A stretch of 64,000 bases of DNA, from NCBI GenBank assembly GCA_963693285.1, contig OY848918.1, forward strand, positions 15,870,263-15,934,262, read 5' to 3'. The position numbers and the translations under genes are program-made. This DNA is from Xestospongia muta (taxonomy: Eukaryota > Porifera > Demospongiae > Haplosclerida > Petrosiidae). This document shows, piece after piece, positions 19,948 to 30,921 of the stretch. The notes under the pieces are model-generated. The model had not been told where the DNA came from, did not search any database, and was given only the letters and a program-made list of their open reading frames with translations. Within the stretch, counting starts at the first letter, position 1. The number at the start of each line of letters is the position of its first letter.

Positions 19948-22900
19948 ACAAGCAGGATGAAACGCAGTGTTAAAAGGGGTTAATAAAAGATCCTTTACTG
20001 TCCGTTATTCCATTAGGGACAAAGAGAAGGGATTGATAAGCAGGGCTAAAGACAGTGTTAAAAGGAGTCCATTTGATATCCTTTACTCTCCTTTAGTCCC
20101 TTAGAGAGAATGGGAAGGGATGGACAAGGATATTAAAGAGAGTATTAAAAGGAGTCCAAAGGATATCCTTACTGTCCATTAGCCCCTTAGGGACAATAGG
20201 AAGGGATTGACAAGCTGGGCTAAATGTAGTGTTAAAGGAGTCCAAAGGACATCCTTTTTACAATCCATTAGTCCCTAAAGGATAAAGGGAAGGGATGGAC
20301 AAGCTGGGCTAAATGCAGTGTTAAAGGAGTCCAAAGGACATCCTTTACTATCCATTAGTCCCTTAGGGACAAAGGGAAGGGATTGACAAGCAGGGTGAAA
20401 GGGGTTAATAAAAGATCCTTTACTGTCCGTTATTCCATTAGAGACAAAGAGAAGGGATTGATAAGCAGGGCTAAAGACAGTGTTAAAAGGAGTCCATTTG
20501 ATATCCTTTACTCTCCTTTAGTCCCTTAGAGAGAATGGGAAGGGATGGACAAGGATATTAAAGACAGTATTAAAAGGAGTCCAAAGGATATCCTTACTGT
20601 CCATTAGCCCCTTAGGGACAATAGGAAGGGATGGACAAGCTGGGCTAAATGTAGTGTTAAAGGAGTCCAAAGGACATCCTTTTTACAATCCATTAGTCCC
20701 TAAAGGATAAAGGGAAGGGATGGACAAGCAGGGTGAAAGGCAGTGTAAAAAGGGGTCAATAGAACGTCCTTTACTGTCTGTAATTCCCTTAGAGATAAAT
20801 GAAATAGATGAAGAAGTAGGGGTTAATGCAGTGTTAAAGGAGTCCAAAGGACATCCTTTTACTATCCATTAGTCTCTTAGAGACAAAAAGAAGGGATGGA
20901 CAAGCTGGGCTAAAGCTTATATTAAAAGGAGTCCATAGGACATTCTTTACTGTCCATTAGTCCCTTAGACATAAAGGAACAAGATGGACAAGCAGGGTGA
21001 AACGCAGTGTTAAAGGGGGTTAATAAAAGATCCTTTACTGTCCGTTATTCCATTAGGGACAAAGAGAACGAATTGATAAGCAGGGCTAAAGTCAGTGTTA
21101 AAAGGAGTCCATTTGATATCCTTTACTCTCCTTTAGTCCCTTAGAGACTAAAGGAAGGGATAGACAAGCATGACTAAAGACAGCATTAAAGAACTCCATA
21201 GGACATCCTTTTCTGTCCATTAGCCCCTTAGGGACAAAGGGAAGGGATGGACAAGCTGGGTTAAAGCTTATGTTAAAAAGAGTCCATAGGACATCGTTTA
21301 CTGTCCATTAGTCCCTTAGACATAAAGGGAATGGATGGACAACCAGGGTGAAAGGCAGTGTTAAAAGGGGTCAATAAAACATCCTTTACTGTCTGTTATT
21401 CCCTTAGGGAGAAAGAGAAGGGATTGATAAGCAGGGCTAAAGACAGTGTTAAAAGGAGTCCATTTGACATCCTTTACTGTCCATTAGCCACTTAGGGACA
21501 AAGAAAAAGGATGGACAAACATGACTAAAGACAGTGTTAAAGCAGTCCATAGGACAACATACTTTACTGTCCATTAATCCCTTAGAGACAACGGAAAGAA
21601 TGGACAAGGTGAACTAAATGCAATGTTAAAGTAGTCCATGGGACATCCTTTACTGTTCTTTAGTCCCTTAGAGACAAAGGGAAGGGATGGACAAGCAGGG
21701 TGAAAGGCAGTGTTAAAAGGAGTCCATTGGACATTCTTTACCGTCCATTTGTCCCTTAGGGACAAAGGGAAGGGATGAACAAGTTGGCTGAAAGCAGTGT
21801 TAAAGGAGTCCATAGGATATCCTTTACTGTCCATTAGTTACTTAGGGACAAAGTGAAGGGATGGACAAGCATGACTAAAGGCAATGTTAAAAGGAGTCCA
21901 TAGGACATCCTTTACCCTTTTTTAGTCCCTTAGAGAAAAAGGGAATGATGCGCGAGCATGACTAAAGACAGTGTTAAAGCAGTCCATAGGACAACATCCT
22001 TTACTGTCCATTAATCCCTTAGAGACAAAGGGAAGAAGAAATAGACAAGGTGAACTAAATGCAATGTTAAAGTAGTCCATAGGACATCCTTTACTGTCCT
22101 TTAGTTCCTTAGAGACAAAGGGAAGGGATGGACTAGCTGGGCTAAAGCTAATGTTAAAAGCAGTCCATAGGACATCATTTACTGTCCATTAATCCCTTAG
22201 AGACAACGGAAAGAATGGACAAGGTGAACTAAATGCAATGTTAAAGTAGTCCATGGGACATCCTTTACTGTTCTTTAGTCCCTTAGAGACAAAGGGAAGG
22301 GATGTAAAAACTAGGCTAAAGCTAATGTTAAAAGCAGTCCATAGGACATCCTTTACTGTCCACTAATCCCTTAGAGACAAAGGGAAGGGATGGACAAGCA
22401 GGGTGAAAGGCAGTGTTAAAAGGAGTCCATTGGACATTCTTTACCGTCCATTTGTCCCTTAGGGACAAAGGGAAGGGATGAACAAGTTGGCTGAAAGCAG
22501 TGTTAAAGGAGTCCATAGGATATCCTTTACTGTCCATTAGTTACTTAGGGACAAAGTGAAGGGATGGACAAGCATGACTAAAGGCAATGTTAAAAGGAGT
22601 CCATAGGACATCCTTTACCCTTTTTTAGTCCCTTAGAGAAAAAGGGAATGATGCACGAGCATGACTAAAGACAGTGTTAAAGCAGTCCATAGGACAACAT
22701 CCTTTACTGTCCATTAATCCCTTAGAGACAAAGGGAAGAAGAAATAGACAAGGTGAACTAAATGCAATGTTAAAGTAGTCCATAGGACATCCTTTACTGT
22801 CCTTTAGTTCCTTAGAGACAAAGGGAAGGGATGGACTAGCTGGGCTAAAGCTAATGTTAAAAGCAGTCCATAGGACATCATTTACTGTCCATTAATCCCT

Positions 22901-23307
22901 TAGAGACAAAGGGAAGGGATGGACAAGCAGGGTGAAAGGCAGTGTTAAAAGGAGTCCATTGGACATCCTTTACCGTCCATTTGTTCCTTAGGGACAAAGG
23001 GAAGGGATGGACAAGTTGGGCTGAAGGCAGTGTTAAAGGAGTCCATTGGATATCCTTTATGTCCAGTAGTTACTTAGGGACAAAGGGAAGGGGTGGACAA
23101 GCATGATTAAAGACAGCATTAAAGAAGTCCATAGAATCCTTTACTGTCTGTTAGTCCATTAGAGACAAAGGGAAGTAGGCCTAAAGACATTGTTAAAAGG
23201 AGTCCTTTGGACATCCTTTACTCTCCTTTAGTAACTTAGAGACAAAGGGAAGGGATGGACAAGCTGGGCTAAAGCTAATGTTAAAAGGAGTCCATAGGAC
23301 ATCCTTT
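17850..23307. repeat. 88-bp satellite array B (copy 1)
   Basis: Same satellite family as array A, in the same orientation. It starts in the same register (ATCCTTTACTGTCC..., compare ATCTTTACTGTCC at 4053) and ends in the same register (GGACATCCTTT then a 131-bp repeat). It contains internal tandem duplications of multi-unit blocks, including one of 1118 bp (17712-19947) and one of about 754 bp (around 21574 and 22328). Confidence 0.95.
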
Positions 23308-23838
23308 GCAGCCATATTTCTATGCTATAAAAATTACCGACTATTACAGACAAATTCAAACCTTAAGTTACCAGCAATAGCTTTTTTGTTGACATTTAAT
23401 GTTATTACTGGGTGGAGCACCACATTCACTTCGTAATAGCTTCAACCACATTCCTATAATTATAAAATAATTATTACAGAGAAATTCAAACCTTAATTTA
23501 CCAACAATAACTGTTTCTTTAATATTTTCTGTTCTTTTTGGTGAAGACACAGACCCGCTTTGCCGATATCCTTGGATACATTTCTATATTATAAAAATGA
23601 CTATTACAGACAAATTCAAACTTTAAGTTACCAGAAATAATTGTTTCTTCAACTTTTTTCTGATTTTTTGGGGTGGAGACACCACACCCACTTAGCAATA
23701 GTCTTGGCCACATTCCTATTATTACAAAAATGACTATTACAGACAAATTCAAACCTTACGGCACCAGCAATAACTGTTTCTTTAACATTTGCTGTTATTT
23801 CTGGGTGGAGACAAAATACTCACTTTGCAATAGCGTCA
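23308..23838. repeat. 131-bp tandem repeat after array B (copy 1)
   Basis: Same family as 11611-12130, again placed exactly at the end of an 88-bp array, after ...GTCCATAGGACATCCTTT. About four to five units; the last ends next to the first HECT-pseudogene exon at 23840. Confidence 0.85.
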
Positions 23839-23839
23839 G

Positions 23840-26800
23840 GAAGAAGCTGCTCACGTTCTCAGATCTACTTCAAATCGTCGAAATACGACAGAGACGTCGC
23901 AGCAAGACCTACCTGGACCCAGCTCTTCCAAGGAGTTGCGAGGTGATCTTAGAACGTCGTTGTTACCGACACCAAGAAAAAACGAGACTGGGTTAGTGAG
24001 TTCTTTGCTTGCATTACACATACATGCTACATGATGTACACACATTTGCACGTGTGTGCGTATGTCTGTGTGTGGGTGTGCTCCAGTAAGAGCTTTGTAT
24101 GCTATATCTACTTAATGCCTTTTGCCATGATAAATTGAGGTCATACATTGTTTTTAGATTTTCAGGGGTCAATCTGCCCCTGCTTAATCCTTGGCAAGGA
24201 AGAGGAAAGGGCCGCCATTCCCCATACCAAAAGGCAATGGTCAAACCTAGATGTCATACATGGACACACAAATTTATCTGCCTAGCAGACACTCATCAAG
24301 AACAAGTACCCTCAATGACTGAACATCATAGACTTTGAAGTGCTGGGTTAGGAGAAAAGAAGATTGTCTTTCGTCTGGATGGGGACTGGAGCCATATCAA
24401 AGAAATTTTGATGGAAACCTTTCCACCATTAAAAATTGTTGGTGGTATGGAACTTCTCCCTACTGCTGGTTCTTATTTAAAAAATTAGTAGTAATCGAGA
24501 CCAGATATATAATCGGTGTCCTGAGGTTAAAGAGTATGTGGATCAAGCAAAGGTGTATGTGAGACCTCTTCAAGTGGATTTGCCATTAACCTATGATGTT
24601 GACTTGCTAGAGGTCAGTAATATTAATACTTAATATTTAACTGCTGTTATAACTTTTTATGTTCAACCTCCAAACTGACAAGATAAATGAAAAATGTTTA
24701 TTGTGTTAAGAACAAATTGCTATGTATGAAATGAAAGATCATTTGCAAGTATGCAACAGTTCTGAAGAAATTGAGTGAGTTTATATAGCATGTTATACAA
24801 ACAGTAATGATTAGAATACCACCTTAATGTATTTTTAAAATACTTACCATGATGTATAGGTGCAGCATAGAGGATATTGGCAACAACATCCTAGCACCAT
24901 TATCACTTTCAATGCCACAAATATTGGTACAAGCACCTGGCCCTTCTAGCGTGAGTGCAGTAGCAAGGTGAGCTATATATACTGTGTGAAATTTACAAAC
25001 TTCTGTGTCACCTTTGGTTGCCATGGACACTGTTGTGGTGTTGGCTAGGGAAAAACCAACGAAGTTGTACCTTCCTTTGTACAGGTGTTTGTGGTCATAT
25101 CAAAGATAATAAGTTGTGATTGGTGGCATTGTTTCACAGTTTAGAAAGAGTAATATGTGTTTATTACATAAAGATATAAGCACACTTACACATACTTTAT
25201 CAAATTTCTCTCATTTTATGCATGTTTATGATAGTAGTCTTGTAATTGATAATGGATCACTGGATGACAAAGATGAAGAACTTCAGTCTGTCATAGAAAA
25301 GAGTCTCAAGGAACATAGTTATGCGGAAAAGTAAGTTTCCATTGGCCAATCATGATTGAATTTTTTTCCTGTATGTTGTAGCTTGGATGACATTGTTAAG
25401 AAGCTACAACTTGACAATCGGATGGATTCGGACTTGTCTTCCGATGATTATGAGAACACAATGCTGTTAGAATTCAGCAGAGATCCCCTCCTAGAAGATG
25501 CTCTAATGCATGCTCAAATCCCGACATTTGATCCCAAGAAGACATTAAGAGTGAGTATTTCAACGAGGTCTAATAATAGCAAATGATTGCATTTGTGCTA
25601 CATGCATCCATGTGGACATTTAAGTTTGTGTACTTTAAGTTGTTTGGCTTTGTTCTACTAGTACATGGTATAGTATTATGAGACACATTCATTTTAGTTT
25701 TTTTTATTAAAGAGAGGAAGGTATTGATATTGGTGGGCTCTGTCGCGAGTTTTGGAGGATCATGGTTAATAACATAGTGGACAAATAATGTTTTGGTGAT
25801 GAGTGCAAGAAGACATTTTATCAAAATGTACCAGCATTGCATGTAAGTGATGTGCATAAAGGAATGAGTGTTATGTGTATTCTAGAGCAAGGTTTTCATG
25901 GACATTGGGATGTGGATTGGCATGTCAATTTTGCAAGAGGGCCATGGTTTTCCTGTACTGTTGCCAGAATTGTATCAGTACATGGTCAGCAGAGACATTA
26001 CAACAATTTTCATAGATGACAAAGAAATTACAGATCAGTCAGTTAAGTGCTTGGTAGCAGAGATATGTGTACAGAATGGATAACAATCCATAATCCATCG
26101 ATGCTAATTCTGTTAGATCTCTGCTGTATCTGACAACCAATCACTACGAAGTGTCTTGAGCCAAGAAGGATACCTCGAACTCTTGTTGGAAATAGATTAC
26201 AGCAAACCGATCACTGCAATAACTCTTGTTGATCATAATGTAATATCGGATGTTTTAAAAAGATATCATTGTATGATCAAAGTAAAGGCTGACATCGACC
26301 AGTTTCTGGATGGGCTGAAGTTGTTAAAAATTAACAAATATATTTCCAGACACCTGGAAATAATGAAGGTGTTCTTTGTCACTGATCATGATGATACAAC
26401 CTAGAAATCACTCCTGGTATGTTTGGTGCATGTATCAACTCTAGATATTAATTTGCATAGTGTTGTTTTAGTTAGCTTTTTAATAGTTAGAGGTTTTGTT
26501 TCTTTAAATGATGTAATAATAAATTTTAACAACAATAGTTATTGGAGTAGTTAGATATTTTGCAACAACTCCAACATTTTGTTATTACTGTTTCAATTTT
26601 AGAACTATTTTTAAATCTCAACTATACTATTAGTAAATATAGCATACTATCATGATGGATTTTAGTGTTTGTTTTGATCAACCAAAGGAACATTGAATTA
26701 TGTCAGACTGTCTGTCTATTCTACTATTACAGACTACATCAAGATGCTCCTAAAACCAGAGTTTTCTCGTGGTGGGTATTGGTACACTAAGGAGAGGCGT

Positions 26801-27045
26801 AACCGAGAGAAGGCCACCTATATGTTCTTTTTAAGATTTCTCAATGAATGCCAGGGTAGAGAATTATTCAACATGGTAGTTTGTACATAATATTTACCAA
26901 TGACCATTTATTCATTCAGAAGGCTCTGTTCCAGTATTTTTGGAGGATGTGCTGGTATTCTTTACAGGCTCTGATAAAAAACCAGTTACTGGTTACAGTA
27001 AAGCACCGAGGCTGTTTTCCAGTGACATAGGTCTAGCTACTTCGT
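23840..27045 (+). pseudogene. G2E3-like HECT E3 ubiquitin ligase pseudogene (copy 1)
   Basis: HECT ligases pass ubiquitin through a catalytic Cys. Exons with mostly matching phases are: 23840-23991 linker (DLPGPSSSKE); 24158 to about 24500 family pre-domain (WTHKFICLAD, GLGEKKIVF); about 24500-24594 (VYVRPLQVDL); 24683-24774 C2HC-type finger (CLLC...HLQVC); 24860-24967; 25145-25330 with a ubiquitin-interacting motif (DEELQSVIEKSLKE); 25382-25550 (FDPKKTLR); 25717-25842 HECT start (GIDIGGLCREFW); 25886-26068; 26117-26416 (CMIKVKADIDQF); about 26733-26870; and 26920 to about 27040 (LEDVLVFFTGSDK). Lesions are TGA 24336-24338, a frame break with TAG/TAG/TAA near 24485, TAA 24707-24709 inside the finger (private), TAA 25786-25788 and TAG 26402-26404. 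The C-lobe end with the catalytic Cys is not found. Phases also fail to join in the last two blocks. Confidence 0.85.
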
Positions 27046-27046
27046 G

Positions 27047-27298
<252 letters not shown>

Positions 27299-27413
27299 CA
27301 TTCACTCAAATTATAATGGATTTAAGGACAGTCTGGTATTGTCTCTGAAAGGACACATTGGTTTTAGATTAATTTGAAGACTTGATTTACTCGCATAACA
27401 ATTAATTATTAAG

Positions 27414-27922
27414 GTGTGTTTTTGTGAATTAAATAAACAAAATTGTTCTATTAACAACATCAATATAACTGCAATACCTGGGATTGATATAATTATATCG
27501 CTAGCTACTGTTGTTGCAAAAAACGGCTTAACGGAGGGCGTGATTAAATTGACATCATCAGATACCTCAAGTGGGCAAATTAGACTGAATGCACAGTGTA
27601 CCAATATTACCTTTAAGACAAATCTTTTATTAATCACAGCACAGGTATATGCCACACTTCAAAGTTCAATTGAACCTTTATCTGAACATTTAGCTAAAGT
27701 CATTGATATTACAATTGAGTTCTGTCCACATAGGTTTCTGTTGGGAAAGAACACTTGCGTTTGCAGACCTAAATTAAATTTATCTTCAATAACTTGTGAT
27801 ATTAACACTCAAAACTTCCCCTTTGACTAATGTAATGATGGAAATATTCAATTTAAAGTTACCTTTCCCGACCCACAGTGTCTTCACAAAAGGTCTGGTA
27901 TACTATTTCATCATTTCCCTTA
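27414..27922 (+). pseudogene. Cys-rich 'CPFDYC' surface-protein exon, broken (copy 1)
   Basis: A single exon after an ATTAAG acceptor, frame CFCELNKQNC.... It has N-glycosylation-type sites (NIT, NLS), a middle part like the family's 'YPG...V.A.VVA...G.T.G.I' segment, then CPHRFLLGKNTCVC and SSITCDINTQN. This order (CP.GF......C.C......C.I......CPFDYC.....C...RSG.LC) is typical of large multi-copy surface proteins of sponges and cnidarians, often annotated only as uncharacterized, with beta-helix repeats upstream and membrane segments downstream. Neither flank is present here. A TAA at 27828-27830 replaces the Tyr codon of the CPFDYC motif, whose first Cys is also changed to Phe. The reading beyond the stop still aligns with copy 2 to about 27922. 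AATAAA words lie near 28002 and 28032. Confidence 0.7.
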
Positions 27923-27924
27923 AG

Positions 27925-29680
27925 TTTAAAATTATACCATATATTGACTATTGTTTAAGACTAGTTTGAAACAAGATAAAATGGATATGCTACTCTTTCT
28001 CAATAAAAATATAAACTAAAATTCAACAATCAATAAACCACATATAATTAACACATGGATATTCTTGTGATTAATAAGAAGGATACTAAATTCTATTATA
28101 CAATATATGAATATTGTAGAAACATAGAAGGGAATAACTAAATGCACTTTACATAATTCACCAGAAGACTACAGCACATTCAAGTGATTAATTCCTCCTT
28201 CACACTTGAAGACTAACATTATAAATACTTATTAAAAGTTGTGGAAAGGAATTTGCTGAATGCTGCATTGTAATTATCATGATGAAGAAACAAAAGGCAT
28301 ATAAAATAACGAGGTTCTATAATGGTCTAATAAATGTAACATAGTAAGTTGAAACGTGCTATTTAGATTGTCCAATGAGGTAGAAGACACATTTCCTTTG
28401 GCCATTTTCTCCTATAGCTATGGTAAAACACTGTAGCATGGTTTATTAGTCAGGCTACTGAAAGTCAGCCTAGAAAACTGTAAGAAAGCAAATGGTAACA
28501 AACATCTATGATATTGAACAGACTTTGTCCTTGTCAATATATATCTCTTTTATAAAACATTTTGATGATGGTAAAGTTAATGGAAAAACATAGCAACTGA
28601 AAAAACTGACATAATTTAATACATGTAGCTGTGAATGTTTTGAAAGTGACTACTTCTGTGCAAAATGTTTCATATAATTTTAGAGTGTTCATACCACGCA
28701 AGCTATTTCTGCACTAGTCACAACGTTTACTTGGGTCTAATATCTCTACACTTAAAGATGTGAGGCAAGCAAATACATTCATAGTAAACATAGTATCTAC
28801 TTCACACCAGTTAAACAACGTTCATCAAAGCATACTTGTATTTGCATGACACTTGCAACAAAGTTTAGGCATCTCTGCACATGTGTATTCTGAGCTATCA
28901 GCTTATAGGTAATTGATTTATACAATGAATATTATTACACAACTAACTGTTTTAATGTTTCAAATGTTCAAACAGAATTGAACAATAATAAACAAAATAA
29001 TATTAAAGTAGTTGACACATTGTTATGTCTTACACGACAAGCAACATATCTTCTTCACTTGTTTTAGAATTTTTTTATCAGTACTAGACAATCTCCTTTT
29101 CTTTATGGTACGTCTTTTGTCTACATAGAAATGAACAATAAATATAATGAACTGACTATATTGTAATGACAAGGCTTAAATCTCTATGAGTGCCTGAAAA
29201 AGGTTCTGGAATAAAATATTAGACTCTGTCTACAAATTTTATTCACTAAAGCATAGAAACGCTTATAGCCTTGCAAATGAGGGAGGGGGATACAAGTCCA
29301 ACTTGAAAGCTCCACAGCAGCTCTGATATATAGAAGCTTTAAGTATTTGACAATTATGAATCCAATAACTACCCAGATATAATTATTTAGTCAAAAATAA
29401 TTTTGTACACCAGGCAGGGTAATCATAACATTACTACTCTATAGTCTACTGCAAGTAAATTTAATATAAAATATTAGTGTGTATTGTAGACTGTAACTTG
29501 TCCTCATAATCTTGTACATGTACTCCTAAATTAAATTACCTTTAAAAAGGTTGCTGACATAAACTACTTGTATAAGCATTAACTAGAGGTCTCAAGGCAA
29601 TGTGCTGATTTAGCAAGAACAAGTCAGATATCGTGACTGCTTCTTATCGATTATATGAGCACAGTACTCTAAATAAACAG
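27925..29680. other. AT-rich stretch, no gene seen (copy 1)
   Basis: No convincing exon or repeat. Apart from AATAAA words just after the Cys-rich exon, nothing stands out. The counterpart 57125-58838 has a small internal deletion near 58197 (about 55 bp: TAATATTAAAG... to ...GCAACATAT in copy 1). Confidence 0.5.
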
Positions 29681-29683
29681 CAA

Positions 29684-29902
29684 TTAGTTTGACGAAATCA
29701 GAGGACCTGGATATAGATGTGTATCACACACAGCACTGATAACTTTGTTACCTTCAGAAAACTTATTGTACATTGTACCACACACATCTTGAGCAGTTAC
29801 TTCATATAAAGAATCTGTTGGTGTGATGACCTCAATAGGAATAACAAGTGTTAAACCACATACATCTAGGGATAATTTGTGCTCTTTAAAAATTTCACTA
29901 AT
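29684..29902 (-). CDS. Terminal exon of an unrecognised protein (copy 1)
   Basis: 73-codon open block on the minus strand after an acceptor-like TTTGTCAAG. It reads ISEIFKEHKLSLDVCGLTL..., with four Cys in total (DVCG, QDVCGTM, AVCDTH), and ends in TAA at 29684-29686. I do not recognise the family. No upstream exon could be assigned in 29903-30540. Against copy 2 it has one T fewer in the T-run at the exon start, which the shifted acceptor may compensate. Confidence 0.35.
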   Translation of the reverse strand: MSEIFKEHKLSLDVCGLTLVIPIEVITPTDSLYEVTAQDVCGTMYNKFSEGNKVISAVCDTHLYPGPLISSN

Positions 29903-30545
29903 CTTGACAAAGAAGGAATGTATTAAATGTATTATGAAAGAATGTATCATTATATTATTATTACTAATCTATTATACAAGGAAAAGTTATTGTACCTTTT
30001 ATGAAAACTTGCTGATGTAGTCAAACTTTATTGCACTACTGTCATAAGTCATCACCACCAGCTTTGAGATGTAAACTCATTTGGTAAAATGTTATGGAAA
30101 ATATTAGTACTATATTACATTTATACATATAATATATATACTCCATTCAGGTAGAATTTGACATTTGACTCAATATATTTTTATCTAAAAACATACGTTA
30201 GTAAGAAATGATTTTAATTATTTAACATACTTTGAAATAGTGTTTAAATATCCAAAGCTCAGGCAATATCTAAAATAATTTGTCTTTCAGTAAGGTTTGT
30301 CTCATAAATACACAACATATAATTAACAAGCATTTGGACATGGATTCTCTAATTATAACAGAAGCTATACAAACTATTAAAAAAAGGACAAAAAAGCAAA
30401 CCAAAAGAAGGCTTTAGTGTAATTGTAAAAAATCACTAAAGTTGTGAGGCTGCCCACATCAGGTATGTTATTGATGGAACCTTTTGCTACAACACTTTCA
30501 AACTCTAAAATCTACTAATAATGTGCTACTATATCTATACAGTTC
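29903..30545. other. AT-rich stretch, no gene seen (copy 1)
   Basis: No supportable feature. A minus-strand frame that is open in copy 2 (59379-59561, hydrophobic) is not maintained here and is not accepted as a gene. The counterpart is about 59061-59702. Confidence 0.45.
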
Positions 30546-30679
30546 AAAAAAGAATGAGCCGAGGATCAACAGTACTCTTAGTACATCATAGTTAGCACAC
30601 CTATGATGCTCCAGACGACACCACGTGGAGGTGGTACTGTATTGCCGTCCCCCCACCCTACCACCTCTCATTCTTTTTT
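30546..30679. repeat. Inverted-repeat hairpin element, 134 bp (copy 1)
   Basis: AAAAAAGAATGAG at 30546-30558 is matched by its reverse complement CTCATTCTTTTTT at 30667-30679. Inside are CATCATAG/CTATGATG and a CACGTG core, and GC content is well above the surroundings. It could be a MITE-like element or a structured RNA. It lies exactly before the 30-bp repeat block. Confidence 0.6.
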
Positions 30680-30912
30680 AATGGCCTAATATGCTCAAAA
30701 TATATTTTTAATGGTCTAATATGCTCAAAATATATTTTTAATGGTTTAATATGCTCAAAAAATATTTTTAATGGCCTAATATGCTCAAAATATATTTTTA
30801 ATGGTCTATTATGCTCAAAATATTTTTTAATGGTCTAATATGCTCAAAATATATTTTAAATGGCCTAATATGCTTGAATATTTTCAATGCCATATCATGC
30901 TCAAAATAAAAA
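30680..30912. repeat. 30-bp tandem repeat (copy 1)
   Basis: Seven to eight units of about 30 bp with ATGGTCTAATATGCTCAAAA plus a T/A tail; starts at 30681, 30711 and so on. The last units are diverged. Confidence 0.9.
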
Positions 30913-30921
30913 TCTCTGGGA

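Noticed and set aside
23308..23838. Exon array of a repeat protein in the 131-bp units
   Set aside because: Kept only as a hypothesis in the findings; 83-bp blocks would shift frame and several donors are mutated.
24824..25030. Minus-strand frame with a GTAAGT-like end inside the HECT region
   Set aside because: The plus-strand exon 24860-24967 joins its neighbours in phase; the minus-strand reading is its shadow.
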